Shown here in pieces: positions 8,078 through 16,581 of a stretch of 64,000 bases of DNA. The notes under the pieces were generated by a model. The model was not told the DNA's origin, ran no database searches, and worked only from the letters and a program-made list of their open reading frames with translations. The translations under genes and the position numbers were made by a program. Positions within the stretch are counted from its first letter, which is position 1; the number at the start of each line of letters is the position of its first letter. Location of the stretch: contig CAUHHV010000008.1 of NCBI GenBank assembly GCA_959606065.1, positions 1 through 64,000 of the forward strand, read 5' to 3'. Origin of the DNA: an uncultured Collinsella sp. (GTDB lineage: Bacteria; Actinomycetota; Coriobacteriia; Coriobacteriales; Coriobacteriaceae).

Positions 8078-9544
8078 TTATTCCACGCGCTCTGACAGTC
8101 GATATTTGCGGTTGCGGCTTGTCGACGGCGCCGTCGGCTCAAGCTCACCCTGTGCAATGAGTGCATTGACGCGTACCCTAACCTGGGAAACCGTGAGTCC
8201 CGTGCGCTCCGCCAGTTCGCGCGTCCCCAATTCGCCGTAGCGCCTGAGTGCCGTCATAATCAAGTCCCCGCCATGATCGACCGGCTCGATCTTTGAACGG
8301 TAAAGTACGACCTTGAACCGATCGAACCCCGGGCAGAACAGGGGCCCTACCAGACCATGTGCGCGCATGGCATCGATCATCATCGGGATGCCCGAGCCAT
8401 TTCCCTCAGCCGGCGAGCCTGCGCCATCCGGCAGTGGAACAATCGACATGAGTTTCACGAGCGTTGCATTACGGCATCGGGAGCTGCCGTCAAACAAGTT
8501 CTCGCGAGTCTTTCCCCCGTAAAGGCCGCCAGGATTCGTCACCTCGACACGATCGTCAAAGACGTCGACGGCAATCGATTGTCCACAGAACCGATCCCCG
8601 TATTCTCGATGGATTACGGCGTTGGCGATTGCCTCGCGCAGAACCTCCTCGGGAATCTCCAGCGAGTCGACACGCGAGACGCCTTGGACGGTCGAGGTTC
8701 GCCGCAAATTCTTGGCGACGGCCGCGACAGCATCCGAGATCATCTCGCCCAACGTTCCCTCACAGATTGTGCGGTCCATGAACCTCAGCGACCCCGCCGT
8801 GCCTTTCCGGGTCCCCGCATAGACAGCCATGTCGATAAAGAGCTTGGGATAAAACTGCTGAGGGTAGGTGCCCGCAACTAGGAGTCCAGCCTTGGTGACA
8901 TTGCCCTGGGAATCAAGGAAATTTAGGCGCTCCAGCTTCGTTTGTTTGTCCGGCGCGCCGCGCATTGCCCGGGGCGTCAACGAGAAAGCCCGATCTATCG
9001 TACGGTCGACCAGCGTCTCGTCGAGATCGTCCGCGCCCGCGCCCGCCACCGCGTCGCGATCGCTCGGAGTCGCTCGACCGTATGACGCCAACGCGAGCAC
9101 CTCGGTCGACGAAAGCGGGACATCTTTGTCATCGATGCGTTTGTAGCTGCCACCTTGAGCGCCCCGCTCTATGACATAGCAAGGCTTGCTAGACGGGTCG
9201 AGCTCCTCAATCGTGATAACGAGAACAACGGTACCCCGAAGCTCCACGCGCTCAATGGTGTATTTGGGCGGATTGGCCAGCTTTCCGCGACCGCCGGCAT
9301 CGCCCATGCCCGCCACGAATTGGTTGAGCACTTTCTCGGTCTCAAAGTTTGCAACTGGAACAAAACCCGCGCGCTCGCTCACTCCGAGTACGATGATGCC
9401 GCCGGCGGTGTTTGCGAAAGCGCTGACTGTTTCCCATACGTCGCGGGAAAGCGTCGTGGCGCTCTCCTTGACCTCGACGTTAAGATCGTCCGAGCCCATG
9501 CGCCTTAAAGACTCGAGCAGACCGGTCAGTTCGTTTTCGTTCAT
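8078..9544 (-). CDS. Schlafen AlbA_2 / COG2865-type regulator (ATP-binding, winged helix)
   Basis: A 488-residue protein. Residues about 10-130 form the Schlafen-type AlbA_2 domain (E-x-K followed by FANTAGGIIVLGVSE). The middle holds the HATPase_c_4-like segment (REAIANAVIHREYGD and VTNPGGL). The last 65 residues are a winged helix (TRELAERTGLTVSQVRVRV). COG2865 members are predicted transcriptional regulators, some linked to defence or mobile DNA. ATG 9542-9544 follows AAGGA with 7-nt spacing, better than the GTG at 9550. Two arrays of TTATCTCTC repeats lie just upstream and are probably its own operators. A decayed homologue lies at about 19700-19960. Confidence 0.85.
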   Translation of the reverse strand: MNENELTGLLESLRRMGSDDLNVEVKESATTLSRDVWETVSAFANTAGGIIVLGVSERAGFVPVANFETEKVLNQFVAGMGDAGGRGKLANPPKYTIERVELRGTVVLVITIEELDPSSKPCYVIERGAQGGSYKRIDDKDVPLSSTEVLALASYGRATPSDRDAVAGAGADDLDETLVDRTIDRAFSLTPRAMRGAPDKQTKLERLNFLDSQGNVTKAGLLVAGTYPQQFYPKLFIDMAVYAGTRKGTAGSLRFMDRTICEGTLGEMISDAVAAVAKNLRRTSTVQGVSRVDSLEIPEEVLREAIANAVIHREYGDRFCGQSIAVDVFDDRVEVTNPGGLYGGKTRENLFDGSSRCRNATLVKLMSIVPLPDGAGSPAEGNGSGIPMMIDAMRAHGLVGPLFCPGFDRFKVVLYRSKIEPVDHGGDLIMTALRRYGELGTRELAERTGLTVSQVRVRVNALIAQGELEPTAPSTSRNRKYRLSERVE

Positions 9545-9601
9545 CTGCACGTCCTTTCGCTCGGTTCTGCGAAGAATGCCGCGAATAGATTTCCTGCGTC
9601 T

Positions 9602-9670
9602 CTCAGTTATCTCTCGTAATTATCTCTCATCTTTCTGTTATCTCTCATATTAGAAATGAGTGAGAGATAA
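9602..9670 (-). promoter_or_regulatory. TTATCTCTC operator array 1
   Basis: Three direct TTATCTCTC units (about 9607, 9620 and 9638) and one inverted GAGAGATAA (9662-9670) lie in 69 bp, immediately upstream of the COG2865 regulator. The pattern repeats almost unchanged at 9768-9840. Probable binding array for that regulator (inference). Confidence 0.65.
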
Positions 9671-9767
9671 AGGATAAGATGTCTGCCATCTGTTTCATAT
9701 AAACATGTTTTTGCTGGTAGAACAATCGGTATTGAGATAATACCATGATTGCCTGTCTCTTTGCTGC

Positions 9768-9840
9768 TCAGTTATCTCTCATATTTATCTCTCGTCTTTC
9801 AGTTATCTCTCGTATTAGTGACGAATGAGAGATGAGAGAT
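9768..9840 (-). promoter_or_regulatory. TTATCTCTC operator array 2
   Basis: Second module of the same design: TTATCTCTC three times with spacers ATA and GTCTTTCAG, then inverted GAGAGAT twice. It lies 166 bp from array 1. Between the arrays is a small palindrome, GGTAT-tgagata-ATACC. Arrays and palindrome fill the gap between the regulator and the PTS remnant. Confidence 0.65.
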
Positions 9841-9892
9841 ACGTGAGTGATGCATGGGCCTGGACTATTGGACGGTCGGAAAATCCCTCAAA

Positions 9893-9929
9893 TAAAAAAC
9901 GGGGCCGGCCTTACGCCGAGCCCCGTTTT
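9893..9929 (-). terminator. Terminator after the PTS remnant
   Basis: Minus-strand hairpin AAAACGGGGC / GCCCCGTTTT followed by TTATT, 46 bp after the EIID-derived stop. It is still intact although the gene before it is broken. Confidence 0.8.
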
Positions 9930-9974
9930 CAAACGGTCAGTTAGTTATCCAACGCGCGAGCATAGCAGTCAACA

Positions 9975-10680
9975 TTACGCCGCTGCGAACACTCCCAAGC
10001 CCGTTCCGATAATGCAGATCGCAAAGATGCCCAAGATGATCCAAATGGTCTTGACGCCCTTTTTGTAGAGGGCGACGCAGGCAAAGGTTGCCAGCAAGGG
10101 CAGCAGACCGGGGAAGATCGAATCGAACAGATCCTGCAGGACAATCTCCGAACCACCCACGTCAAAGGTCAAAGCAGTGGACAATGAGACCTGCGCCGCA
10201 ATCATGGCGCCGATAACGGTCATTCCGAGGACACCGGCAGCATGCGTCATGCGAGACATAAGGTTGTTCTCTTCGGACTGCTGCAGGAACTTGGTTCCCA
10301 GGTCGTATCCCAGATGGGCTGCGACAATACGCGTTGCAAAGTTAATCACGGAGTAGAGAAGGAAGACGGAGACGGGAAGGGCGAGCGCGACGGCAGTTGC
10401 CGTGCCCGCACCCGTAATGACGGCAAACGCGCAGCCAAGCACGCCGGAGGCATAGACCTCGGGAGGAACCGCCGCGCCAACCATGATGGCGCCCATGAAC
10501 ATAGACTCCAAAGCAGCGCCGACGATAACTCCCTGCTGGACATCGCCAAGGATCAAGCCGACAAACAGGCTCGTAAACAGCGGACGACCAAGCATCGTAA
10601 TGCCAAATGCTTGCTCGTCCATAGACGCCAAAATGCGACCAGCGCAACTAGGAGGTACTGGGCAACTATTCTGATTAACC
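9975..10680 (-). pseudogene. Deletion remnant: PTS EIIC N-terminus fused to EIID C-terminus
   Basis: The open part (9975-10622) begins in the EIIC N-terminal region (MDEQAFGITMLGRPLFT, GAAVPPEV) and after about 90 residues passes into the C-terminal part of EIID (GYDLGTKFL, IGAMIAAQ, LLPLLATF, GTGLGVFAAA). About 300 codons (end of EIIC, start of EIID) are missing. Upstream the bases still read YLLVALVAF in another frame and rejoin if one T is added to the run near 10633-10636, so the 5' end is frameshifted too. No ribosome site precedes the internal ATG. Alignment against the intact EIIC/EIID of this window supports one deletion plus one frameshift. Confidence 0.8.
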
Positions 10681-10684
10681 CCAG

Positions 10685-10729
10685 AAACAAGCCTGCAGGC
10701 GAGACGTTCAGAACAGCTCTCCTGCAGGC
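10685..10729 (-). terminator. Hairpin after SIS copy A
   Basis: Minus-strand arms GCCTGCAGG (10721-10729 and 10691-10699) followed by TTGTTTCT, just after the stop of SIS copy A. Possible terminator or intercistronic hairpin. Confidence 0.5.
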
Positions 10730-10750
10730 AACAGCAGCAATTTGAAAGGA

Positions 10751-11785
10751 TTAGTAGTTCATCTGGTGGTAGTAGCGACGCGTGGTGAGCGGGTGGTTGC
10801 GGACGTGCTCGAGATGGCAGCTCAGGCGCTCGGTGATGGTGTAGGTGACCATCGGGGAGACGATCTTGCGGAACTCGGGGTCGCTGAACGGCAGCTCGAC
10901 CTCGGCGGTGTCGAACTTGTTCACGCGGACATGGACGCCCTTCTCGTCGGCGAGCATGTGAGTGAAGTTGTCCACGCGGTCCATGAGCTTACGGGTGTCG
11001 TCCTCGCCGTAGAGCATGATGAGGCTCGTGCCCTCCTCGCACAGCTCGATGGTGCCGTGGAAGAACTCGGCGGCGTGGATGGACTTGGTCTTGATCCACT
11101 GCATCTCCTCGAGGATGCACATGGCGTAGTCGTAGGCCTCGCCCCAGAGCATGCCGGAGCCGATCACCATGTGGTAGTCGGTGTCCTTGAAGTCCTCGGC
11201 CATGGCGGCGCAGCGCTCGTCCTGGGCGTCCTTGGCCTTGATGAGGTACGGGGCGATGTTGCCGAACTCCTCCATGAAGGTGTCGTACTTGGGGAAGGCG
11301 CCGGCGTTCTTGAGGAAGCGGGCGACCAGCGTGATCTGGTAGGTGTAGATGGCCTCGCACAGGACGTCGTCCTCGGCGAAGCTGAAGAACTTGTAGTCGG
11401 CGTACTCGGTGGCCGGGGTGTTGTCGTTGGAGACATACATCAGCGTGCGGGCGCCCTGCTCCTGGCAGAACTTGGCGGCCTCGATGATCTCGGGGGTGGT
11501 GCCGGTACGGGTGGAGAAGACGCAGACCGAGTCCTTGTTGAAGGCCTTGGGCGGGCACGCGAGGAACTCAGCGGCGATCTCGCAGTGGACGTCGACGTCG
11601 GCCGTGGTGGTCTCGACCCAATACTTCATCGGGAGCGTGTGGGCCCAGGTGCCGCCGCAGCCGATGAAGAAGATGTTGGAATAACCCTGCTCGCAGACCT
11701 CGTCCACGGCAGCCTCAATCTGAGGACGGAGAGCGAGGGCATCGCTCACAACCTTCTCGTAACGAGGCTCATCGAAATTGAACAT
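10751..11785 (-). CDS. SIS-domain sugar-phosphate deglycase/isomerase, FrlB/GfrE-like (copy A)
   Basis: A 344-residue protein with two SIS sugar-phosphate-binding halves: GCGGTWAH at about 43 and SGMLWGEAYDYA at about 210. It has the family's EFFHG motif (Glu240, His243) and the C-terminal RRYYHQMNY. FrlB/GfrE-type enzymes split phosphorylated Amadori compounds into sugar phosphate and amine; the substrate here is inferred from context. Start ATG 11783-11785 has GAAGGGA upstream; a longer frame to 11833 is less likely. The coding sequence matches copy B (18456-19490) from start to stop codon. The next gene downstream is the broken EIIC/EIID, so it probably once served another PTS. Confidence 0.88.
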   Translation of the reverse strand: MFNFDEPRYEKVVSDALALRPQIEAAVDEVCEQGYSNIFFIGCGGTWAHTLPMKYWVETTTADVDVHCEIAAEFLACPPKAFNKDSVCVFSTRTGTTPEIIEAAKFCQEQGARTLMYVSNDNTPATEYADYKFFSFAEDDVLCEAIYTYQITLVARFLKNAGAFPKYDTFMEEFGNIAPYLIKAKDAQDERCAAMAEDFKDTDYHMVIGSGMLWGEAYDYAMCILEEMQWIKTKSIHAAEFFHGTIELCEEGTSLIMLYGEDDTRKLMDRVDNFTHMLADEKGVHVRVNKFDTAEVELPFSDPEFRKIVSPMVTYTITERLSCHLEHVRNHPLTTRRYYHQMNY

Positions 11786-11845
11786 ATCTAATATCCCTTC
11801 GTTTAATAGAGTGAAATTCGTTTCAATTGACAACTTGTCATTTCA

Positions 11846-11859
11846 CTACGTATTAATAC
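11846..11859 (-). promoter_or_regulatory. ATAACGT-type box upstream of SIS copy A
   Basis: CTACGTATTAATAC lies 60 bp before the SIS start and resembles the ATAACGT/TACGTTATA boxes at six other promoters in the window. A nearby TTGACAAcTTGTCA palindrome (about 11827-11840) could be part of the promoter. Confidence 0.4.
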
Positions 11860-11883
11860 TTAATGACCTAAAAAAATACCTTT

Positions 11884-12768
11884 CTAGGAAATGGAAGCTT
11901 GGCCGTCTTTCATCTCGGCGAGTTTATGCTCGAATCCAAAGCCGCCGGGTTTAAGGCAATTCTTAGCTGAATAGTCAGCAGCGAATTCCATTGCATCCCG
12001 AATGATCTCCGCATCGAGCGGTTGCTTTTTACTCCAGCCATGCGAGAGACAGCTCACAACAAACGCAGCGATATACGAATCTCCCGCGCCCATGGTGTCA
12101 AGCGCATCTACGGGTCTTATATTTCCCTGGTACCATCGGGAACCGTCAAAGAACACAGGCCCTGCAGATCCCCGTGTAGCAATCGTGTAGCGACAACCAT
12201 GCTCTATGGCCCTCTTCAATAGAACTTGAATCTGTTGATCGCTCTCGCCGGAACAGGAAAACAGACCAAGGGTTGTAGCAGGGCAAACAAGATCGAAATA
12301 TGCGTCGGTTCGATACTTATCTTTAACGGAAAAGTCGTAAACCACCACAGCGGGAAGATCTTGAACTAGGTGCACATCATCCTGCAGCTTTGCATTGACG
12401 CTGGTAAAAACCGCATCGAATCCCTGAAGAAACTTGACATCAGAATCGTTGATATGGGTTTTGTGCGCCCAGCAAGCCCCCGTATCGTAACCAACTTCGA
12501 CACGTTCACCGTTGTAAACATTTACATCGCAAGTCTTGGTTGTTGCTTTTTCAGGCATGCATGATTGCGAAAGGTCAACGTTCAGCGAAGAAAGGGCATC
12601 GGTGATTATTCGCCCTCCCAGGTCGTTGCCGATCTCCCCAATATACGCAGCCTGTGCGCCAAGCATGCTTGCATGGGCAGCGACGTTTACGGCATTGCCA
12701 CCAGGATACATAACGCCTTTGTTGAGATAGCGATCAATAACGTTGTCACCAATTGCTGCGATTTTCAC
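11884..12768 (-). CDS. PfkB-family sugar kinase, FrlD-like (fructoselysine 6-kinase-like)
   Basis: A 294-residue ribokinase/PfkB-family kinase. It begins KIAAIGDNVIDRY and has the substrate loop YPGGNAVNVA near residue 25. The catalytic anion-hole motif DTMGAGDSYIAAF (Asp base) is near 225. The opening pattern closely resembles FrlD, which phosphorylates fructoselysine. I chose the GTG at 12766-12768 because GGGAGG lies 7 bases before it and it matches the FrlD start; ATG codons at 12786 and 12783 are alternatives. It is last in the PTS operon, 30 bp after the SIS gene. A kinase beside a PTS, which already phosphorylates its cargo, is unusual. Confidence 0.82.
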   Translation of the reverse strand: MKIAAIGDNVIDRYLNKGVMYPGGNAVNVAAHASMLGAQAAYIGEIGNDLGGRIITDALSSLNVDLSQSCMPEKATTKTCDVNVYNGERVEVGYDTGACWAHKTHINDSDVKFLQGFDAVFTSVNAKLQDDVHLVQDLPAVVVYDFSVKDKYRTDAYFDLVCPATTLGLFSCSGESDQQIQVLLKRAIEHGCRYTIATRGSAGPVFFDGSRWYQGNIRPVDALDTMGAGDSYIAAFVVSCLSHGWSKKQPLDAEIIRDAMEFAADYSAKNCLKPGGFGFEHKLAEMKDGQASIS

Positions 12769-12798
12769 CTCAACGCCTCCCATCACGTACGGTCTTTA

Positions 12799-13797
12799 TT
12801 AGTACTCGACCTTGCGGTAATAACGGCGGATGTCGAGCGAATGGTCACGAATTTCCTCGAAATTCTTGCTCACACGCGAGAGAATGGCATTGAGCACCAC
12901 CGGAGAAAGCATCCAGCGGAATTCATCACTGATACCCGGCAACTCATAATCATGTGTATCGAATACGGTGAAATCATCCGCATATTGCTTACAGAAGCGT
13001 ACAACGCGCTCATCAAGAGGCCTAGTCTGCGCCTCCGTCATTGCGAGCGCGACGCAAACGCCCGGCTCAACAAGTTCGATAGTGCCATGGAAGAACTCAG
13101 GCGATGTAACGGATTTGGTGCGCAGCCATTGGGACTCCTCGAGCACGCACATGGCAAACGAATACGTGGGGCCCCACAGATTGCCAGAACCAATCCAAAT
13201 CTGATACGGATCGTCCTTGTGCTTCAGAGCATATGCGCGAGCCATCTCGTCAGCGTTCTTGCCGACGGAAACGAGAGCAGCGGGGAGATTCACAAGCTCA
13301 TCAGCGAAGCGATCGTAGTCATCGAAAAAGCCCCTGTTCTTGAGAATCTTTCCAATCAGAAGGTACAGCACGAGCTCCATAGGACGACCCTGCTTATAGA
13401 TCACTCCATAATCGGAAAGTTCACCAAGCGGTGAACCGTCCACGCCAAGCGTAGAGACAATGGTGCAGCCTGCGTCTTTTGCCGCCTTTGCCGCCGCGAC
13501 CGTCTCTTTGGTGTCGCCCGACTTGGACGCCATGAACGCCAAGGTCCCCTTACCGATGCGCCGATTGCCAACCGTGAGGAAATCTGCCGAAACTTGGGAC
13601 TGGACGGGAATATCGGACATAACAGAAACCATATAGTCAAACGGCTGCATCATCGCAAGCGAGCCACCTGACGAGGTGAAGAAAATCGAATCGAAACCCT
13701 TTTCGCAAATTTCGTCAGCAATGCGTTCAATTTCGGCACGTTGATTGTAGATATAAGCACCGTTATCGAGAATTGCCTGTTCATCAAATGAAACCAT
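12799..13797 (-). CDS. SIS-domain deglycase, FrlB/GfrE-like (operon copy)
   Basis: A 332-residue two-SIS protein with the nucleotide-fold loop SSGGSLAM at about 42, SKSGDTKET at about 91, GSGNLWGPTYSFA at about 203, EFFHG (Glu234, His237), and the C-terminal RRYYRKVEY. It is related to SIS copies A and B but clearly diverged. The start at 13795-13797 has AAAGG upstream. It lies 48 bp after EIID and 30 bp before the FrlD-like kinase. It is the deglycase most directly tied to the PTS EIIABCD operon. GC content is lower than in copies A and B. Confidence 0.88.
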   Translation of the reverse strand: MVSFDEQAILDNGAYIYNQRAEIERIADEICEKGFDSIFFTSSGGSLAMMQPFDYMVSVMSDIPVQSQVSADFLTVGNRRIGKGTLAFMASKSGDTKETVAAAKAAKDAGCTIVSTLGVDGSPLGELSDYGVIYKQGRPMELVLYLLIGKILKNRGFFDDYDRFADELVNLPAALVSVGKNADEMARAYALKHKDDPYQIWIGSGNLWGPTYSFAMCVLEESQWLRTKSVTSPEFFHGTIELVEPGVCVALAMTEAQTRPLDERVVRFCKQYADDFTVFDTHDYELPGISDEFRWMLSPVVLNAILSRVSKNFEEIRDHSLDIRRYYRKVEY

Positions 13798-13845
13798 GAG
13801 ATATACCTTTCTAATTCAATTGGGCCAGACGGCGAAATCAACCAT

Positions 13846-14676
13846 TTAGATTGCAAACACTCCGAAGAAGGAGCCGACGATACCAACCGCCATGAGAATA
13901 ACGAGAATCCAAGCAATTTTGACCTTGTGCTGGACGAGTTCGTAAACTCCAAGTGTCACAAGCAGCGGCAGCAGGCTCGGCATGATACCGTCGATGATGC
14001 TTTGGATAGTCTGCGCACTGTCGCCGGTACCGAGAGAACCAGCCACGCTGACCGATACAAGGTTGGGCACCATAGCGCCGATAACCATAAGACCGAGAAT
14101 TGCAGCCCCCATAGTGAGCTTTGGCATAAGACCAGATTTCTCGATCTTGCTCAAGAAACTGGTTCCGAATCCATAGCCCCATTTTAGGCAGAACCAACGA
14201 ATCAGATAATGCGGAACATTGAATACGACAAGGAAGAGAAGCGGGCCGAGAATGTTACCCTGCATAGCAAGCGACACACCCAAGCCAGTGGCGATGACAC
14301 GCAACGTTCCCCAGAACAGAGAGTCGCCGATGCCGGCCAGCGGGCTCATAAGAGCGGCCTTTACGCTGTTGATGGAGGATTCGTCAAAATCCTCTTCGTT
14401 AGCGTTTGCCTCTTCCATCGCTGCCGAAATGCCCAGAATTAATGTTGAGACATAAGGAGTGGTGTTGAAGAACTCCATGTGACGCTTAGCAGCAGCAGCC
14501 TGGTCATCCTTATTCTTATACACGCGACGAATGATGGGAAGCATGGAGAAGCAGTATCCCATGTGCTGCTGGCGCTCGTAGTTCCAGGAGTACTCCATCG
14601 TAAGCGAACGGAAAAATACCGATTTTAGATCACGCTTTGTAATCTTGTTGGAACTGGTGTCATTAGAAGTCGTCAT
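13846..14676 (-). CDS. PTS mannose/fructose/sorbose-family EIID
   Basis: A 276-residue integral membrane subunit that with EIIC forms the sugar channel. Typical EIID features are MEYSWNYERQQHMGY near residue 27, MSPLAGIGDSLFWGT near 115 and hydrophobic C-terminal helices (AWILVILMAVGIVGSFFGV). The ATG at 14674-14676 overlaps the end of EIIC by 14 bp and has GGAAGGGAG upstream. It is intact and of normal length, in contrast to the EIID half in the remnant at 9975. Confidence 0.93.
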   Translation of the reverse strand: MTTSNDTSSNKITKRDLKSVFFRSLTMEYSWNYERQQHMGYCFSMLPIIRRVYKNKDDQAAAAKRHMEFFNTTPYVSTLILGISAAMEEANANEEDFDESSINSVKAALMSPLAGIGDSLFWGTLRVIATGLGVSLAMQGNILGPLLFLVVFNVPHYLIRWFCLKWGYGFGTSFLSKIEKSGLMPKLTMGAAILGLMVIGAMVPNLVSVSVAGSLGTGDSAQTIQSIIDGIMPSLLPLLVTLGVYELVQHKVKIAWILVILMAVGIVGSFFGVFAI

Positions 14677-15448
14677 CGTCGAAGCTCCCTTCCGAACTAA
14701 GCTGTGGCGTCTGAGCAATGAAGTTTGGCTGGACCACCACGAGAATTACTGCGAGGCAAAGCCCAATGATGGCAATACCAAGGATTGGAATGCTCATGTA
14801 GGCACAGAGCGCAAACCCGAGCACGAAGAAAATAGCAGTCTGCTTGTTGACAATCATTGAAGCGAGCAGTGCAATGCCGAGCGCAGGGATGAATCCACCC
14901 GCAATAACCAGGCCGTTACTTACAAACTCGGGAATTGCGTTAAGCACCGCGTTCATAACCGGCGTTCCGAGATAGAAAGCAAGGGAGCACACGAAAAAGC
15001 GAGGAAGCGATTTGACGATGAATCCACCAAGCAGATGCATCCGCTCCATACCTTTGAGGTCGCCCTTTGCCACGCAGTCGTCCGCTTTATGGACGAAAAA
15101 CGGCATCACGATCAGCGTAAGCGCGTTATCAATGATGAGATAAAGCGACGCAATCGGGAAAGCGAGCGTCAGCGCAACTTCAGCGCCTTGACCCGTCGAA
15201 ATTGCAAAGGCAGTGCCCAAAATACCACCGGTGATAACGTCAGGCGGAACGGCCGCCCCGATGGTAACCGATCCAATGAACACCATTTCAAGCGTGGCGC
15301 CGACAATAATGCCCGTCTGCAAATCACCCATCACAAGACCGATGAGGACGCCCGTGACAATCGGGCGAGAAGCAAGGCAAGTGCCAAGTGCCCACTCAAA
15401 TGTCACGCACATTGCGACGAGGCCGATAAGGATCGCTTGAGTCAACAT
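14663..15448 (-). CDS. PTS mannose/fructose/sorbose-family EIIC
   Basis: A 261-residue membrane subunit with the family landmarks GDLQTGIIVGATLE and GAAVPPDV near residues 40-65 and several membrane helices. The cytoplasmic C-terminus is acidic (SSEGSFDDDDF). Its reading frame runs 14 bp into EIID, implying translational coupling. ATG 15446-15448 has AAGGGGAT upstream. It is 27 bp downstream of EIIB. Confidence 0.93.
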   Translation of the reverse strand: MLTQAILIGLVAMCVTFEWALGTCLASRPIVTGVLIGLVMGDLQTGIIVGATLEMVFIGSVTIGAAVPPDVITGGILGTAFAISTGQGAEVALTLAFPIASLYLIIDNALTLIVMPFFVHKADDCVAKGDLKGMERMHLLGGFIVKSLPRFFVCSLAFYLGTPVMNAVLNAIPEFVSNGLVIAGGFIPALGIALLASMIVNKQTAIFFVLGFALCAYMSIPILGIAIIGLCLAVILVVVQPNFIAQTPQLSSEGSFDDDDF

Positions 15449-15475
15449 GAGGGATCCCCTTTCTATTGTATGTGC

Positions 15476-15937
15476 TTAAATCAAAATCTTCTCGTCTCTA
15501 GGTACCTGCCTGATCTCCACCTCGATTCCGGCATCACTGAGCTCATGTAGAAGCTCCACGTCGCGATCGGTAGCGAAAACCGTTGAAGATAGGCGTACAT
15601 CTGCACCCTCACGCGGCTTCGTTCCTCCAATGTTGATATGCTCGATTTCGCTGTAGCCCTTTGCCAGGCGGTAAGCATCTTCGATGCTTTCAACGACAAT
15701 GAACAAACGGTACTTATCGGTCACACCGCTCCTAAGAGCCTCGATAGAATCATCGACCGATTTGATAACCAATTTGACGCCTGCCGGACGTGCCAGCTTA
15801 AGCGTCGTCTTGCGCACGTCATCTTTCACAACCGCATCGCAGGCAATCAAAATGCAATTGGTGTCAAGCTCTTGCGTCCAAGTCATGGCAACCTGACCAT
15901 GAAGCAAGCGATGGTCAACTCTCAGCAGCTTAATCAT
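15476..15937 (-). CDS. PTS mannose-family EIIB
   Basis: A 153-residue cytoplasmic phosphotransfer protein. The signature RVDHRLLHGQV places the phosphorylated histidine at His13. It passes phosphate from EIIA to the sugar at the EIIC/EIID channel. Length is typical for a stand-alone EIIB, unlike the fused EIIAB at 39426. The ATG at 15935-15937 follows EIIA by 13 bp with AAAGGAAC upstream. Confidence 0.93.
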   Translation of the reverse strand: MIKLLRVDHRLLHGQVAMTWTQELDTNCILIACDAVVKDDVRKTTLKLARPAGVKLVIKSVDDSIEALRSGVTDKYRLFIVVESIEDAYRLAKGYSEIEHINIGGTKPREGADVRLSSTVFATDRDVELLHELSDAGIEVEIRQVPRDEKILI

Positions 15938-15950
15938 CTTTGTTCCTTTC

Positions 15951-16367
15951 TCAAAAATCCTCGTCTTCTTCTACCGAATTTGGCAGCGAACATAGGCATG
16001 TGCCCTTTTGGCGGACACTTGAAACCAATGCAGCGAGCTCGGCGTCATCAAGTGTGCTCAATTTCGAAAACACTTCGAGCACTAGTGGTAGCGACATGCC
16101 GGCAATGAGCCTTAGAGAATCGTCACCCAACCTTTCCATAAAAGCGTTATTCACTGACCCACCATAGACATCAGTGATGACAATCCACTGGTCTGCTGGG
16201 TCGCGAGAACGGTCCCAAAAATCTATCAACTCGTTTACATCCATCGTGTCCTCATCGACATATGCGCATAGCACCTTAACGCGAGGATCTTCACCGCAAA
16301 ATAGCTGGAGCGTTTCACGCATCGCTCTAGCAAGTGGCCCATGGCTGGCCAAGAGCAACTTCCTCAT
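15951..16367 (-). CDS. PTS mannose-family EIIA
   Basis: A 138-residue cytoplasmic protein with the phosphorylated His9 in LASHGPLA and the loop VITDVYGGSVNNAF, both typical of the EIIA-Man fold. The C-terminus is acidic. It is the first gene of the operon EIIA-EIIB-EIIC-EIID-SIS-kinase. The promoter region upstream carries an ATAACGT-type box. It takes phosphate from HPr. Confidence 0.92.
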   Translation of the reverse strand: MRKLLLASHGPLARAMRETLQLFCGEDPRVKVLCAYVDEDTMDVNELIDFWDRSRDPADQWIVITDVYGGSVNNAFMERLGDDSLRLIAGMSLPLVLEVFSKLSTLDDAELAALVSSVRQKGTCLCSLPNSVEEDEDF

Positions 16368-16400
16368 TTATCTCCCAATCTCAGTCAATCATCTGTTAAT

Positions 16401-16412
16401 AGAACGTTATAT
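16401..16412 (-). promoter_or_regulatory. ATAACGT-type operator before the PTS operon
   Basis: AGAACGTTATATT lies 34 bp before the EIIA start in an AT-rich promoter region. It matches the core seen at 18116, 19533, 34352, 40376 and 41653. Likely site for one of the two GntR regulators encoded next door. Confidence 0.55.
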
Positions 16413-16504
16413 TTTGTATTGTTATCTACAGTATCCTCGAAACTTTCGCTTTGTCAAGACAGATCAATCGAGCTTCCTAAGCGGTAATAATTCGCCCGTA
16501 AACG

Positions 16505-16535
16505 GCAAAAAAACGCCCCTTTGTCGGGGCGTTTT
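16505..16535 (-). terminator. Terminator after the tandem GntR genes
   Basis: Minus-strand AAAACGCCCC / GGGGCGTTTT hairpin with a 6-nt loop, then TTTTGCC. It separates the regulator operon from the PTS operon. Confidence 0.85.
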
Positions 16536-16581
16536 CAATCTCTTGTTATTCGGTTAAGAAAGATCCGGGGTTTGGCTTTCG

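Noticed and set aside
9602..9840. Tandem repeats as an origin or iteron array
   Set aside because: The units are TATCTCTC-type with inverted partners and lie at a regulator promoter, with no replication gene nearby; operator function fits better.
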